Origin: an uncultured Actinomycetes bacterium
Lineage (GTDB): Bacteria > Actinomycetota > Thermoleophilia > Solirubrobacterales > 70-9
Assembly: GCA_937907435.1 (NCBI GenBank)
Contig: CALCIA010000023.1
Coordinates: 1 to 12,116, forward strand
DNA: 12,116 nt
Reading direction: 5' to 3'
Shown here: one piece after another, positions 5,969-12,082 of the stretch
How the letters are laid out: each line of letters starts with the position of its first letter
Position numbering within the stretch: the stretch's first letter is position 1
Translations under genes and position numbers: made by a program
The notes under the pieces: model-generated
The model's database searches: none
Seen by the model: the letters and a program-made list of their open reading frames with translations, nothing else
What the model was told of the DNA's origin: nothing

Positions 5969-6499
5969 TCACCTGCCGGCGCCGCCCCAGAACCACTCGG
6001 GGAAGCGCCGGCGCCCGCGCGGCCGCAGCCTCGCGGAACCGAAGTAGGCGAGCTCCTCGCCGGGGGACGGGACCTCGGCGGCGGAGCGCGCCGCGATCCC
6101 CGGCTCCCCGGCCGACTGCGCCGCGACCCCGAGCGGGCGGCAGGCCTCGTGGCCGACCTCGGCGCCGCGCCCGTCCAGCGGGTATTCGGCCGGCAGGCCG
6201 AGCGAGCGCAGGCCGGCGTCGGTGACGGCGTCGACGTAGGGGCCGGTCGGCACCTCGGTCTCGACCAGGATCGGCGCCGCCTCGGGGTCGAGGTCCTCGG
6301 GGCCGATCGCCAGCGGGCCGAGGCGCCTGCGCACCTGGGCGCGCGCCACCTCCACCGTCGCGTTCAGGTAGACGACGCCGAAGGCGCCGGGCGGATTCCA
6401 GCGCCCGCCGCGCGCCCGCGAGTGCTCGCCGGACAGCGGGTCGCTCCAGCTCGGCTCGGCCACCCTGAAGTGGCGGCCGCCGCGGCGCAGGTGGCGCAT
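5969..6499 (-). CDS. RES domain toxin (NAD-targeting type)
   Basis: 176 aa, the normal size for RES toxins (PF08808), which degrade NAD or transfer ADP-ribose in the cytoplasm. The start FRVAEPSWSDPLSGEHSRA (11-29) is typical. GGRWNPPGAFGVVYLN (31-46) is the family core, with Arg33 and Tyr44, then Glu50 one helix turn on. Ser139 in GIAARSA (134-140) fits the conserved serine. The ATG (6497-6499) overlaps the TGA of the antitoxin gene by one base (TGATG), so translation is probably coupled, antitoxin first. The gene looks intact. It converges on the Hcp-like gene. Confidence 0.9.
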   Translation of the reverse strand: MRHLRRGGRHFRVAEPSWSDPLSGEHSRARGGRWNPPGAFGVVYLNATVEVARAQVRRRLGPLAIGPEDLDPEAAPILVETEVPTGPYVDAVTDAGLRSLGLPAEYPLDGRGAEVGHEACRPLGVAAQSAGEPGIAARSAAEVPSPGEELAYFGSARLRPRGRRRFPEWFWGGAGR

Positions 6500-7275
6500 C
6501 AGGCGCCGCTCGCCCAGTCGAAGCCGGCGCGCAGCTGGTCGAGCACCAGGTCCTCGTCGCCGGCCGCGATCGCCTCGAGGATCGAGCGCTCGCCGTAGGC
6601 GGGGGCGGGGCGGCGCACCACGGCGGGCACGCGGTCGGCCTTCAGCCGCGCCTCCAGCAGGTCGACGATCGCGCCGATCGTCGCCAGCTTCGCCTGGCGC
6701 TCGCGCGGCACCCCCGCCCGCTCCCAGCCCTCGAGTGCCTGGCGGCGCACGCCGAAGAGCGCCGCCGCTTCGGTCCGGTTCAGGCCGAGGACGTCCTGGA
6801 TCCGCTCCAGCGGGAGCTCGGCGCCCTCGAGCATCGCGGCGACCGCACGGTAGAAGCGCACCACGTCGCCCTCGCGCAGGTCCCAGCTCGGCACCTTGCG
6901 GCGCGCGGGCGCGGAGATCGGCCGGCCGCCCTCCGGCAGCGTCGAGCGCAGGGCCTGGATGATCGCCACGGCGGTCCCGCGACCGGGGCCGAGGCTGCCG
7001 ACCCATTCGCCGAACGGCGCGTTCATCGCCTCGCCCCACAGCACCGTCCGCAGCCACGGCAGCTGGTCGGGACGGTCCACTTCGGCCCCTTCCAGCACCC
7101 GGTCGGCGAGGCGCTTATAAGCGTCGACGTAGGCGCGCACCTGCTCGCGGTCGCCCGCCAGGGCACCGGGCAGCTTGGCCTCGATCACGACGAGGCTGCC
7201 GTCGTCGAGCCTCGCCACCGCGTCGGCGACCCGGCTCGGGGCGGTCTCGTCGAGGATGCGCGCGAGGGTTCTCAT
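6499..7275 (-). CDS. Xre/MbcA-like antitoxin with nuclease-like N-terminal extension
   Basis: 258 aa from the ATG at 7275; a TTG at 7293 is possible but lies upstream of the predicted -10. Residues about 157-190 are an Xre-type helix-turn-helix (DVLGLNRTEAAALFGVRRQA, 161-180). Residues about 195-255 fit the MbcA/ParS-type toxin-binding domain (ILEAIAAGDEDLVLDQL, 232-248), partner of the RES toxin that follows with a 1-nt overlap. Usual antitoxins of this type are about 130-150 aa. The extra N-terminus contains DDGSLVVIEAK (24-34) and QVRAY (45-49), matching the D...ExK...QxxxY pattern of RecB/Cas4-like PD-(D/E)xK nucleases; Glu32, Lys34, Gln45 and Tyr49 are the key residues. Nuclease activity is inference. 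Autoregulation through the tandem repeat at its promoter is likely. Confidence 0.85.
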   Translation of the reverse strand: MRTLARILDETAPSRVADAVARLDDGSLVVIEAKLPGALAGDREQVRAYVDAYKRLADRVLEGAEVDRPDQLPWLRTVLWGEAMNAPFGEWVGSLGPGRGTAVAIIQALRSTLPEGGRPISAPARRKVPSWDLREGDVVRFYRAVAAMLEGAELPLERIQDVLGLNRTEAAALFGVRRQALEGWERAGVPRERQAKLATIGAIVDLLEARLKADRVPAVVRRPAPAYGERSILEAIAAGDEDLVLDQLRAGFDWASGA

Positions 7276-7281
7276 GGGACG

Positions 7282-7310
7282 ACCGTAGCGCAAGGGGAAT
7301 GCAAGCGCAA
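7282..7310 (-). promoter_or_regulatory. Promoter of the antitoxin-toxin operon, leaderless
   Basis: On the minus strand the -35 is TTGCGC (7305-7310), the spacer is exactly 17 bp, and the -10 is TACGGT (7282-7287). The ATG at 7275 begins 6 nt after the -10 with no Shine-Dalgarno sequence. The spacer is exactly one unit of the 17-bp tandem repeat. Confidence 0.5.
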
Positions 7311-7321
7311 GGGAAACGCAA
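7288..7321. repeat. 17-bp tandem repeat, probable operator of the toxin-antitoxin operon
   Basis: Unit 1 is GCGCAAGGGGAATGCAA (7288-7304) and unit 2 is GCGCAAGGGAAACGCAA (7305-7321), 15 of 17 bases identical. Unit 1 fills the promoter spacer and unit 2 covers the -35 and beyond. This is where an autorepressing Xre antitoxin would bind. It also lies about 90 bp upstream of the divergent nucleotidyltransferase gene. Confidence 0.65.
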
Positions 7322-7411
7322 GCTGGCCGCGATTTCCCCCGCGGATGCCCCGGCAGGACGGCGAAGGCGCCGCGCCTGCTCCGTGCGGAAGAATCCCCCC
7401 GTGCGGGACGG

Positions 7412-8245
7412 ATGGACAGAGCGGTGAGCGGAGCCGACCGCGCGGGCTGGGAGGTCGTCGAGGTCGCCTGCGAGGAGGCGCGCCGGCTGCTCGGCCCGGA
7501 CCTGGCTTCCGTCTACGCGATCGGCAGCCTCGCCCACGGCGGCTTCACCGCGGCGGCCAGCGACATCGACGTGGCGCTGCTGGTCGAGCCCGGCAAGAGC
7601 GCCGGGGCGGCGGTCGAGCGGATCGCGGCCCGCGCCCGGAGCGTCTGTGACGATGGGCTCGGCTCGCGGCTCTCGATCTTCCACGCTCCTTGGCCGCTCG
7701 ACCGGACGCCCGCTCCGCCCTCGCGGTTCCCCGCCATCGACCGCCTCGACCTGCTCGAACACGGGCGCCTGGTCTTCGGCGACGACCGCCGCGACGCGTT
7801 CGCGACGCCGCCGCCGGTCGCCGAGATCCGCGCGGAGGCGGTGCGCTTCTCCCTCGCCGGCAGCGACCCCGATGCCGTCGCCGGCCTGGATGTCGCGACC
7901 GCCGGCGTCCGCGGGACGACCAAGGCGATCCTCGCCCCGGTTCGCCTCTGGTGGCTGGTCGAGCATGGACGCGTGGTCGGAAACGACGAGGCGGTGGCCG
8001 GCTATCTCGCCGAGGCGGGCCTCCCGCACGGGCCCCTCGTCGCCGCGGCGCTCGCCTGGCGGCGGGAGGGACGGATCGAGGATGTCGAGGGCGCGCAGCG
8101 GCTGATGGACGAGGGCGCGCTCGGCCTCTACGCCCGGATCCTGGCCCGTGTCGCTGCGCGTGACGAGATCCCCGAGGCCGCCGAGCTCGCGGCGCTCGCC
8201 GACCGGTTCGACCGCGCCCGGGTCAGGGCCTCAAGCGGCCGCTGA
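7412..8245 (+). CDS. Nucleotidyltransferase-fold protein
   Basis: 277 aa. Residues 38-55 (GSLAHGGFTAAASDIDVA) carry the nucleotidyltransferase signature GS...(S)DxD with Gly38, Ser39, Asp51 and Asp53, the metal-binding pair of the superfamily that includes aminoglycoside adenylyltransferases and MNT toxins. The strand where the third carboxylate is expected (SRLSIFHAPW, about 84-93) shows no Asp or Glu, so activity may be altered. The rest is helical without a recognised domain. Substrate is unknown; resistance to an antibiotic or modification of RNA or protein are possible. Start is ATG 7412, with GTG 7424 possible; the Shine-Dalgarno is poor. It is divergent from the toxin-antitoxin operon and its last 15 bp overlap the end of the MFS gene on the other strand. 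Confidence 0.8.
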   Translation: MDRAVSGADRAGWEVVEVACEEARRLLGPDLASVYAIGSLAHGGFTAAASDIDVALLVEPGKSAGAAVERIAARARSVCDDGLGSRLSIFHAPWPLDRTPAPPSRFPAIDRLDLLEHGRLVFGDDRRDAFATPPPVAEIRAEAVRFSLAGSDPDAVAGLDVATAGVRGTTKAILAPVRLWWLVEHGRVVGNDEAVAGYLAEAGLPHGPLVAAALAWRREGRIEDVEGAQRLMDEGALGLYARILARVAARDEIPEAAELAALADRFDRARVRASSGR

Positions 8246-9481
8246 GCGCGGCGGCTCGGCGGCCACGGCCGGCGTCCACGGAAGCCGGCGGACCGCGGGG
8301 ACGGCGAGCAGGGTCAGGATCGAGGCGATGAAGAGGCCGAAGGCGAGCCAGAGCGCGGTGTGGATGCCGATCGCCGCTGAGAGGGGTCCCCAGATGGCGA
8401 GCCCGACCGGGTAGAAGAGGAAGGAGCCGAACCAGTCGTAGGAGCTGACCCGGGAGAGGGAGTCCGCCGGGACCTGGCGCTGGAGGGTCGATTCCCAGAC
8501 CGACATGCCGAGCATGAGGCCGACCCCGGAGAGAAGCGCCGCCAGGACGAGGAGCGGCACCAGCGAGGTGGCGGCGAGGAAGCCGAGGGGGAGGGCGAAG
8601 AGCGCCTCGCTCAGGGCGACGAAGACCAGCGGCCGCGCGGGCCGGACCTGGGTGGCGACCGCGCTGCCCAGCAGGGCGCCGACGCCCACCGCCGCGAGGA
8701 TGGTGCCCCACGCCGCGGCGCCGCCGAGATCGCGGTCGGCGACCACCGGGCCGAGCGCGCTCCACGCTCCCCAGAAGAGGTTGGCGATCGCGAAGTAGGC
8801 CACGCACGCCCAGACCCAGGTGCGGGAGGAGAAGACGGCCCAGCCCTCGCGGAGGTCGGCGAGGAAGGAGCCGGACGCGGCCCCGACCCGGCGGGGAAGG
8901 CGCAGCATCAGGAGGCAGACGGCGCTCACCGCGAAGGTGCCGGCATCCGCCGCGATCGCCCAGCCGGCGCCGGCGCCCGCCACCAGGAGGCCCGCGAGCA
9001 GCGGTCCGAGGATTTCCCCGGCCGAGGATCCGCTCGAGCGCAGCCCGTTCGCCGGCTGCAGCTCCTCGGGCGGGACCACCTCGGGGATCAGCCCGATCGA
9101 CGCCGGCCCGAAGAAGCCGCTCGCCGCGCCGCCCACCCCGGCCAGGAGCGCGAGCGTCCACACCTGGGCGACGCCCCCGATCAGGAGCGCCGCCATCGTC
9201 CCCTGGCTCGCCACCCGCACCAGGTCGGCGCCCACCATCACCGCGCGCCGCGAGACCCGGTCGGCCACCGCGCCGCCGACCAGCGCGCACCCCGCCGAGG
9301 GGAAGATCCGGGCGGCGAGGACGATCCCCACCGCCGAAGGGGAGCCGCCGATCTGCAGCACCGCGAACGCGAGCGCCACGGCGACCATGCGATCGCCGAG
9401 GACGGACACCGACTGGCCGACGAAGAGCAGCCGGAAGTCACGCCGCCGAAGTACGTGCAGGCTCGCGGGCAGTTTTGGCAC
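8231..9481 (-). CDS. MFS transporter, DHA3/MFS_3-like (12 TM)
   Basis: 416 aa predicted inner-membrane transporter resembling macrolide and siderophore exporters of the DHA3 group. It begins RRRDFRLLFVGQSVSVLGDR (12-31), the typical entry into TM1 with Asp30. GGAVADRVSRRAVM (69-82) is motif A. About twelve hydrophobic segments follow, ending in an Ala/Pro-rich tail. Start is the GTG at 9481; a -10-like TAGGTT sits 6 nt before it. The gene lies 25 bp after the gntR gene in the same direction, so the two can also be co-transcribed. It may export or import a substrate of the divergent amidohydrolase; family membership favours export. Confidence 0.87.
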   Translation of the reverse strand: MPKLPASLHVLRRRDFRLLFVGQSVSVLGDRMVAVALAFAVLQIGGSPSAVGIVLAARIFPSAGCALVGGAVADRVSRRAVMVGADLVRVASQGTMAALLIGGVAQVWTLALLAGVGGAASGFFGPASIGLIPEVVPPEELQPANGLRSSGSSAGEILGPLLAGLLVAGAGAGWAIAADAGTFAVSAVCLLMLRLPRRVGAASGSFLADLREGWAVFSSRTWVWACVAYFAIANLFWGAWSALGPVVADRDLGGAAAWGTILAAVGVGALLGSAVATQVRPARPLVFVALSEALFALPLGFLAATSLVPLLVLAALLSGVGLMLGMSVWESTLQRQVPADSLSRVSSYDWFGSFLFYPVGLAIWGPLSAAIGIHTALWLAFGLFIASILTLLAVPAVRRLPWTPAVAAEPPRSAAA

Positions 9482-9487
9482 CAGGAG

Positions 9488-9493
9488 AACCTA
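9488..9493 (-). promoter_or_regulatory. Weak internal -10 before the second MFS gene
   Basis: TAGGTT on the minus strand, 6 nt before the GTG at 9481. No good -35 is found 16-18 bp upstream. It could give a leaderless transcript in addition to read-through from gntR. Confidence 0.3.
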
Positions 9494-9506
9494 ATCGCGC
9501 AATCGA

Positions 9507-10163
9507 TCACCTGCCCGACGACGGCAGGCCCGCGAGCAACACTTCGCGGGCGCGTTCGAGGTGGGAGCGGATCAGCCGGCCGGCTCCGTCGACGTCGCCG
9601 TCGCGCAGCAACGAGACCAGGTTGCGGTGGTCGTCGACGAAGCGGCGGCGGTGCTCGGGGTCGCCGACGGCGAAGACCTGGAGGCCGTGGGGGCGGCCCT
9701 CGAAGGAGCGCATGATCAGGACCAGAGTGCGGTTGCGCGAGGCCTCGAGGACGGTGCCGTGGATCTCGCCGTTCAGTTCGGCGAGGCGGTCGGAGTGGGG
9801 CCGACCGAGGGCCCGGAAGTCCTCCTCGACCAGGGATTCGAGGCGGGCCAGCTCGGCGTCGGAGATGCGTTCGGCCGCGAGCCGGGCGGCGTACTCCTCG
9901 ACCATGATCCGGACGTCGAAGAGCTGTTCGACCATCTCCCTGGTCGGTGCGACCACCTCCAGCCGGCCGTTCCCGTGGCGCCCCAGGTAGCCCTCCAGCT
10001 CGCAGCGCCGCAGCGCCTCCCGGACCGGGGTGCGGCTGACGCCCAAGAGCGCGGCCAGGTCGGCCTCGACGATCGGCGAGCCCGGCTCCAGCCGCCCGGC
10101 CACGATCGACGAGCGCAGCTCGCGATAGGCCCGGTCGGCCAGGGTGTCGCTCGACTCAGCCAT
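9507..10163 (-). CDS. GntR family transcriptional regulator, FCD (FadR-like) subfamily
   Basis: 218 aa DNA-binding repressor or activator. Residues 6-73 form the winged helix, with EADLAALLGVSRTPVREAL (33-51) as the recognition region typical of GntR proteins. Residues about 78-212 are the all-helical FCD ligand-binding domain. His135 (in NGEIH), His179 and His201 fit the metal-binding triad of that domain, suggesting that a carboxylate-type effector binds near a metal ion. The start is ATG 10163. It is divergent from the amidohydrolase gene and upstream of the MFS gene in its own operon. This is the usual arrangement of a local regulator controlling a catabolic enzyme and its transporter. 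Two GTATAC sites in the intergenic region are its likely operators. Confidence 0.92.
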   Translation of the reverse strand: MAESSDTLADRAYRELRSSIVAGRLEPGSPIVEADLAALLGVSRTPVREALRRCELEGYLGRHGNGRLEVVAPTREMVEQLFDVRIMVEEYAARLAAERISDAELARLESLVEEDFRALGRPHSDRLAELNGEIHGTVLEASRNRTLVLIMRSFEGRPHGLQVFAVGDPEHRRRFVDDHRNLVSLLRDGDVDGAGRLIRSHLERAREVLLAGLPSSGR

Positions 10164-10172
10164 CGCGTCCGG

Positions 10173-10277
10173 CCAATCTGCAATCTACCCCATGCCATAT
10201 CCGGTATACAGATATCGAAAAGGGTAGGCATGGCGTCCCAATTATCCGCATATAATCAGCAATCTAGCCCAATCTGC
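10173..10277. repeat. Rearranged repeats CCAATCTGC and GCAATCTA
   Basis: CCAATCTGC occurs at 10173-10181 and 10269-10277; GCAATCTA occurs at 10180-10187 and 10259-10266. The order of the two is swapped between the left and right clusters. The left cluster covers the gntR -10 and the right lies just after the amidohydrolase -10. This may be a second set of regulatory sites, or a trace of duplication. Confidence 0.45.
10182..10210 (-). promoter_or_regulatory. gntR promoter with overlapping GTATAC operator
   Basis: On the minus strand the -10 is TAGATT (10182-10187) and the -35 position is TGTATA (10205-10210), 17 bp apart. The GTATAC core (10204-10209) overlaps the -35, and ATATC (10197-10201) and GATAT (10211-10215) flank it symmetrically. 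GTATAC-centred palindromes are known operators of FCD-type GntR regulators, so autoregulation is likely. Confidence 0.5.
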
Positions 10278-10284
10278 CGTATAC
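10251..10284 (+). promoter_or_regulatory. Amidohydrolase promoter and downstream GTATAC operator
   Basis: TATAAT (10251-10256) is a perfect -10, but no good -35 is seen 16-18 bp upstream, which suggests dependence on an activator. A second GTATAC core (10279-10284) lies just after the expected transcription start, where a bound repressor would block the polymerase. The two GTATAC sites are 75 bp apart, about seven helical turns, so a loop between them is possible. Confidence 0.5.
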
Positions 10285-10311
10285 ACTGGTCCGCCATGGG
10301 TCGGCGATCCC

Positions 10312-10317
10312 GGAGAG
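10312..10317 (+). promoter_or_regulatory. Ribosome binding site of the amidohydrolase gene
   Basis: GGAGAG, 7 nt before the GTG at 10325. It supports this non-ATG start. Confidence 0.6.
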
Positions 10318-10324
10318 AGGCGTC

Positions 10325-11764
10325 GTGGCGTCGCTGCTGTTGACCAACGGCTACGTGGTCACGGTCGACGCCGAGCGGCGCGTGATCGAGCGCGGCTGGA
10401 TCGCCGTCGAGGGCAACTCGATCGCCGCCATCGGCGCGATGTCGGAGCTGGGCGAGCACTCGGCGGCGGAGACGATCGACCTCGGCGGCAAGCTGGTCCT
10501 GCCCGGCTTCGTCAACGGACACAACCATCACTGGGGCAGCTTGTTCAAGAACACCGGCGAGGGGCTGCTGCTGGAGGACTGGCTCGCCCAGGTGGCGCTG
10601 CCGCTCGGAGCGCAGCTCGGCGATGCCGACCTCGAGGTGGCCGGCTACCTCGGCGCGATCGAGCAGATCCGCACCGGCACCACCTGCTCGCTCAACCACG
10701 TGATCCTGACCCACGACGCCGACTCGATCGAGGCGATGGTGAGGCCGGTGGTGGAGGTCGGCGTGCGCCAGCTGGTGACCAAGGAGCTGCGTGAGACGCC
10801 GGACCCGCCCTTCTCCGACCGCCACCCGGCGGTCCCCCACGTGCGCGACCGCGAGCGGGAGCTGGCGCTGGCGGCGGAGGTGATCGACCGCTTCGACGGT
10901 CGCGGCGGCCTCATCCACATGGGGCTGGCGATCGAGACCGGGGCGAACTGGATGCTCCACAACACCAGCTCGGAGGAGATCATCGCGGCCGGGGTCGAGC
11001 TGGCCGAGCGGCGCGGGCTGAAGATCACCAACCACTGCTCGTCCACCACGCCCTGGCTGTCGGTCGCCGAGTTCGAACGGCAGACGGGCGGCGGTGAGAT
11101 CGACTATCTGGACCGGCTGGGCGCGCTCTCCGACCGCTGGGTCTTCGCCCACGTCCTGCACCTGAAACGGCGCGAGCTCGACCAGATCGCCGGCTGCGGC
11201 GCCTCGGTCGTCGTCAACCCGGTCTCCAACGCCTACAGCTGCGTCGGCCTGCCGCCGATGCGGGCGCTGTTCGAGGCCGGCATGCCGATCGGCCTCGGCA
11301 GCGACGGCACCTACGTCAACTGCTCCCCGGACATGGTCGAGCAGATGAAGTTCGCCGCCCTGACCGGCAACGCGACCCACTTCGACCCCACCCTGATGAC
11401 GGCCGAGCGGGTGATCGAGATGGCCACGATCGGCAGCGCCACCGCGATCGGCCTCGACCACCTGATCGGCTCGCTGGAGGTCGGCAAGCGCGCCGACCTG
11501 GCCGTCTTCGATCTGAGCCGCGCCCACGCGACCGTCGGCAACCGCCCGATCGCGGCGCTCGTCTTCTCCGCCCACGGGACCGACGTCGACACCGTCGTGG
11601 TCGACGGCGAGGTCGTGCTCAGGGACGGCCGCCTCGTCCGCTTCGCCGACGAGCGCGCCGTACTCGCCGAGGCCCGCGTCCGCGCCCGCGAGGCGATCGA
11701 GCGCGCCGGCCTCGACCGGCGAGTCTTCGTGCCCTGGCGGGTGGGTGCGGGCGCTGGCGGGTAG
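10325..11764 (+). CDS. Metal-dependent amidohydrolase, TrzN/AtzA-like subfamily
   Basis: 479 aa cytoplasmic hydrolase or deaminase of the amidohydrolase superfamily. GFVNGHNHHWGS (61-72) gives the metal ligands His66 and His68. His237 (TNHCSS) and His276 (FAHVLHL) are the next two histidines, and Asp327 (LGSDGTYVN, 324-332) the last ligand. GSLEVGKRADLAVFD (382-396) is the typical C-terminal beta-sandwich return. TrzN, AtzA, guanine deaminase and SAH deaminase have HxxE at the third position, but here it is H237-C-S-S, so the proton-shuttling glutamate is missing. The substrate is therefore hard to predict: an aminohydrolase of N-heterocycles is the nearest group. It is regulated with the divergent gntR-MFS operon by inference. 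Length is normal and the gene is intact. Confidence 0.88.
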   Translation: MASLLLTNGYVVTVDAERRVIERGWIAVEGNSIAAIGAMSELGEHSAAETIDLGGKLVLPGFVNGHNHHWGSLFKNTGEGLLLEDWLAQVALPLGAQLGDADLEVAGYLGAIEQIRTGTTCSLNHVILTHDADSIEAMVRPVVEVGVRQLVTKELRETPDPPFSDRHPAVPHVRDRERELALAAEVIDRFDGRGGLIHMGLAIETGANWMLHNTSSEEIIAAGVELAERRGLKITNHCSSTTPWLSVAEFERQTGGGEIDYLDRLGALSDRWVFAHVLHLKRRELDQIAGCGASVVVNPVSNAYSCVGLPPMRALFEAGMPIGLGSDGTYVNCSPDMVEQMKFAALTGNATHFDPTLMTAERVIEMATIGSATAIGLDHLIGSLEVGKRADLAVFDLSRAHATVGNRPIAALVFSAHGTDVDTVVVDGEVVLRDGRLVRFADERAVLAEARVRAREAIERAGLDRRVFVPWRVGAGAGG

Positions 11765-11781
11765 ATGAGGAGCTCGGTGGC

Positions 11782-11817
11782 GGGCGGGGGCTCGGGGGGG
11801 GACGGGACGGGCGGGGG
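11782..11817 (+). other. G-quadruplex motif after the amidohydrolase gene
   Basis: Six G-runs (11782-11784, 11786-11790, 11794-11801, 11804-11806, 11809-11811, 11813-11817) are separated by loops of 1-3 nt. They lie on the sense strand 18 nt after the stop codon. This is a very strong G4 pattern and it mirrors 74-103 after the MFS gene. Nothing else is seen between the stop codon and 11831. Confidence 0.7.
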
Positions 11818-11831
11818 TCCGTGGTGCTGTC

Positions 11832-11904
11832 GGCCGTCCGAGGGAGGTCCTGGGCTCCTCATGGGGGTCCTGGCAGGCTGTGACCCCCATGAGGAGCCCA
11901 GGAC
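11832..11904 (+). repeat. 58-nt hairpin module, copy 2 (complete)
   Basis: The leader GGCCGTCCGAGG (11832-11843) and GAG precede a perfect hairpin: 23-nt arms at 11847-11869 and 11882-11904 and a 12-nt loop CTGGCAGGCTGT (11870-11881). The reverse complement matches 1-72, apart from a 10-bp indel between CGAGG direct repeats. It lies 82 bp after the amidohydrolase stop. No T-run follows, so it is not a classical intrinsic terminator. Confidence 0.9.
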
Positions 11905-12082
11905 GTGAGGCGTTCGTGAAAAAGGCGGCACAGGGACGGGGGGAGGTCGGACTTCCGTGACGATCGGGTCGGAGAGCCTCCACACCTCGGCCGGATCCGT
12001 GACGGAGATGCCGGGAACGTCACACCTTCCGGCCCCGGGAGGCCCCTTTTCGGACCTGAATCGGGGGTCGGGATCGCGCTGC
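11905..12082. other. Intergenic stretch without a recognisable gene
   Basis: No open frame here gives a recognisable protein. TCCGTGACG occurs twice (11954-11962, 11997-12005), and the second copy is part of a short palindrome TCCGTGACGGA. Its role is unknown; it may be the upstream region of a gene beyond the window. Confidence 0.4.

Noticed and set aside
7288..7321. Possible CRISPR array
   Set aside because: The two units are directly adjacent with no spacers, and no cas gene is present. The Cas4-like motif belongs to the antitoxin protein.
1..11904. Terminal inverted repeats of a transposon
   Set aside because: No transposase or recombinase gene lies between the copies apart from a doubtful 20-residue relic, no target-site duplication can be assessed, and the hairpins sit at gene 3' ends. 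Kept as an open possibility, not as a call.
10256..11983. Long minus-strand open frame opposite the amidohydrolase gene
   Set aside because: Composition is typical of a GC-rich antisense frame, and it runs through the operator region and the hairpin module. The plus strand is a complete enzyme.
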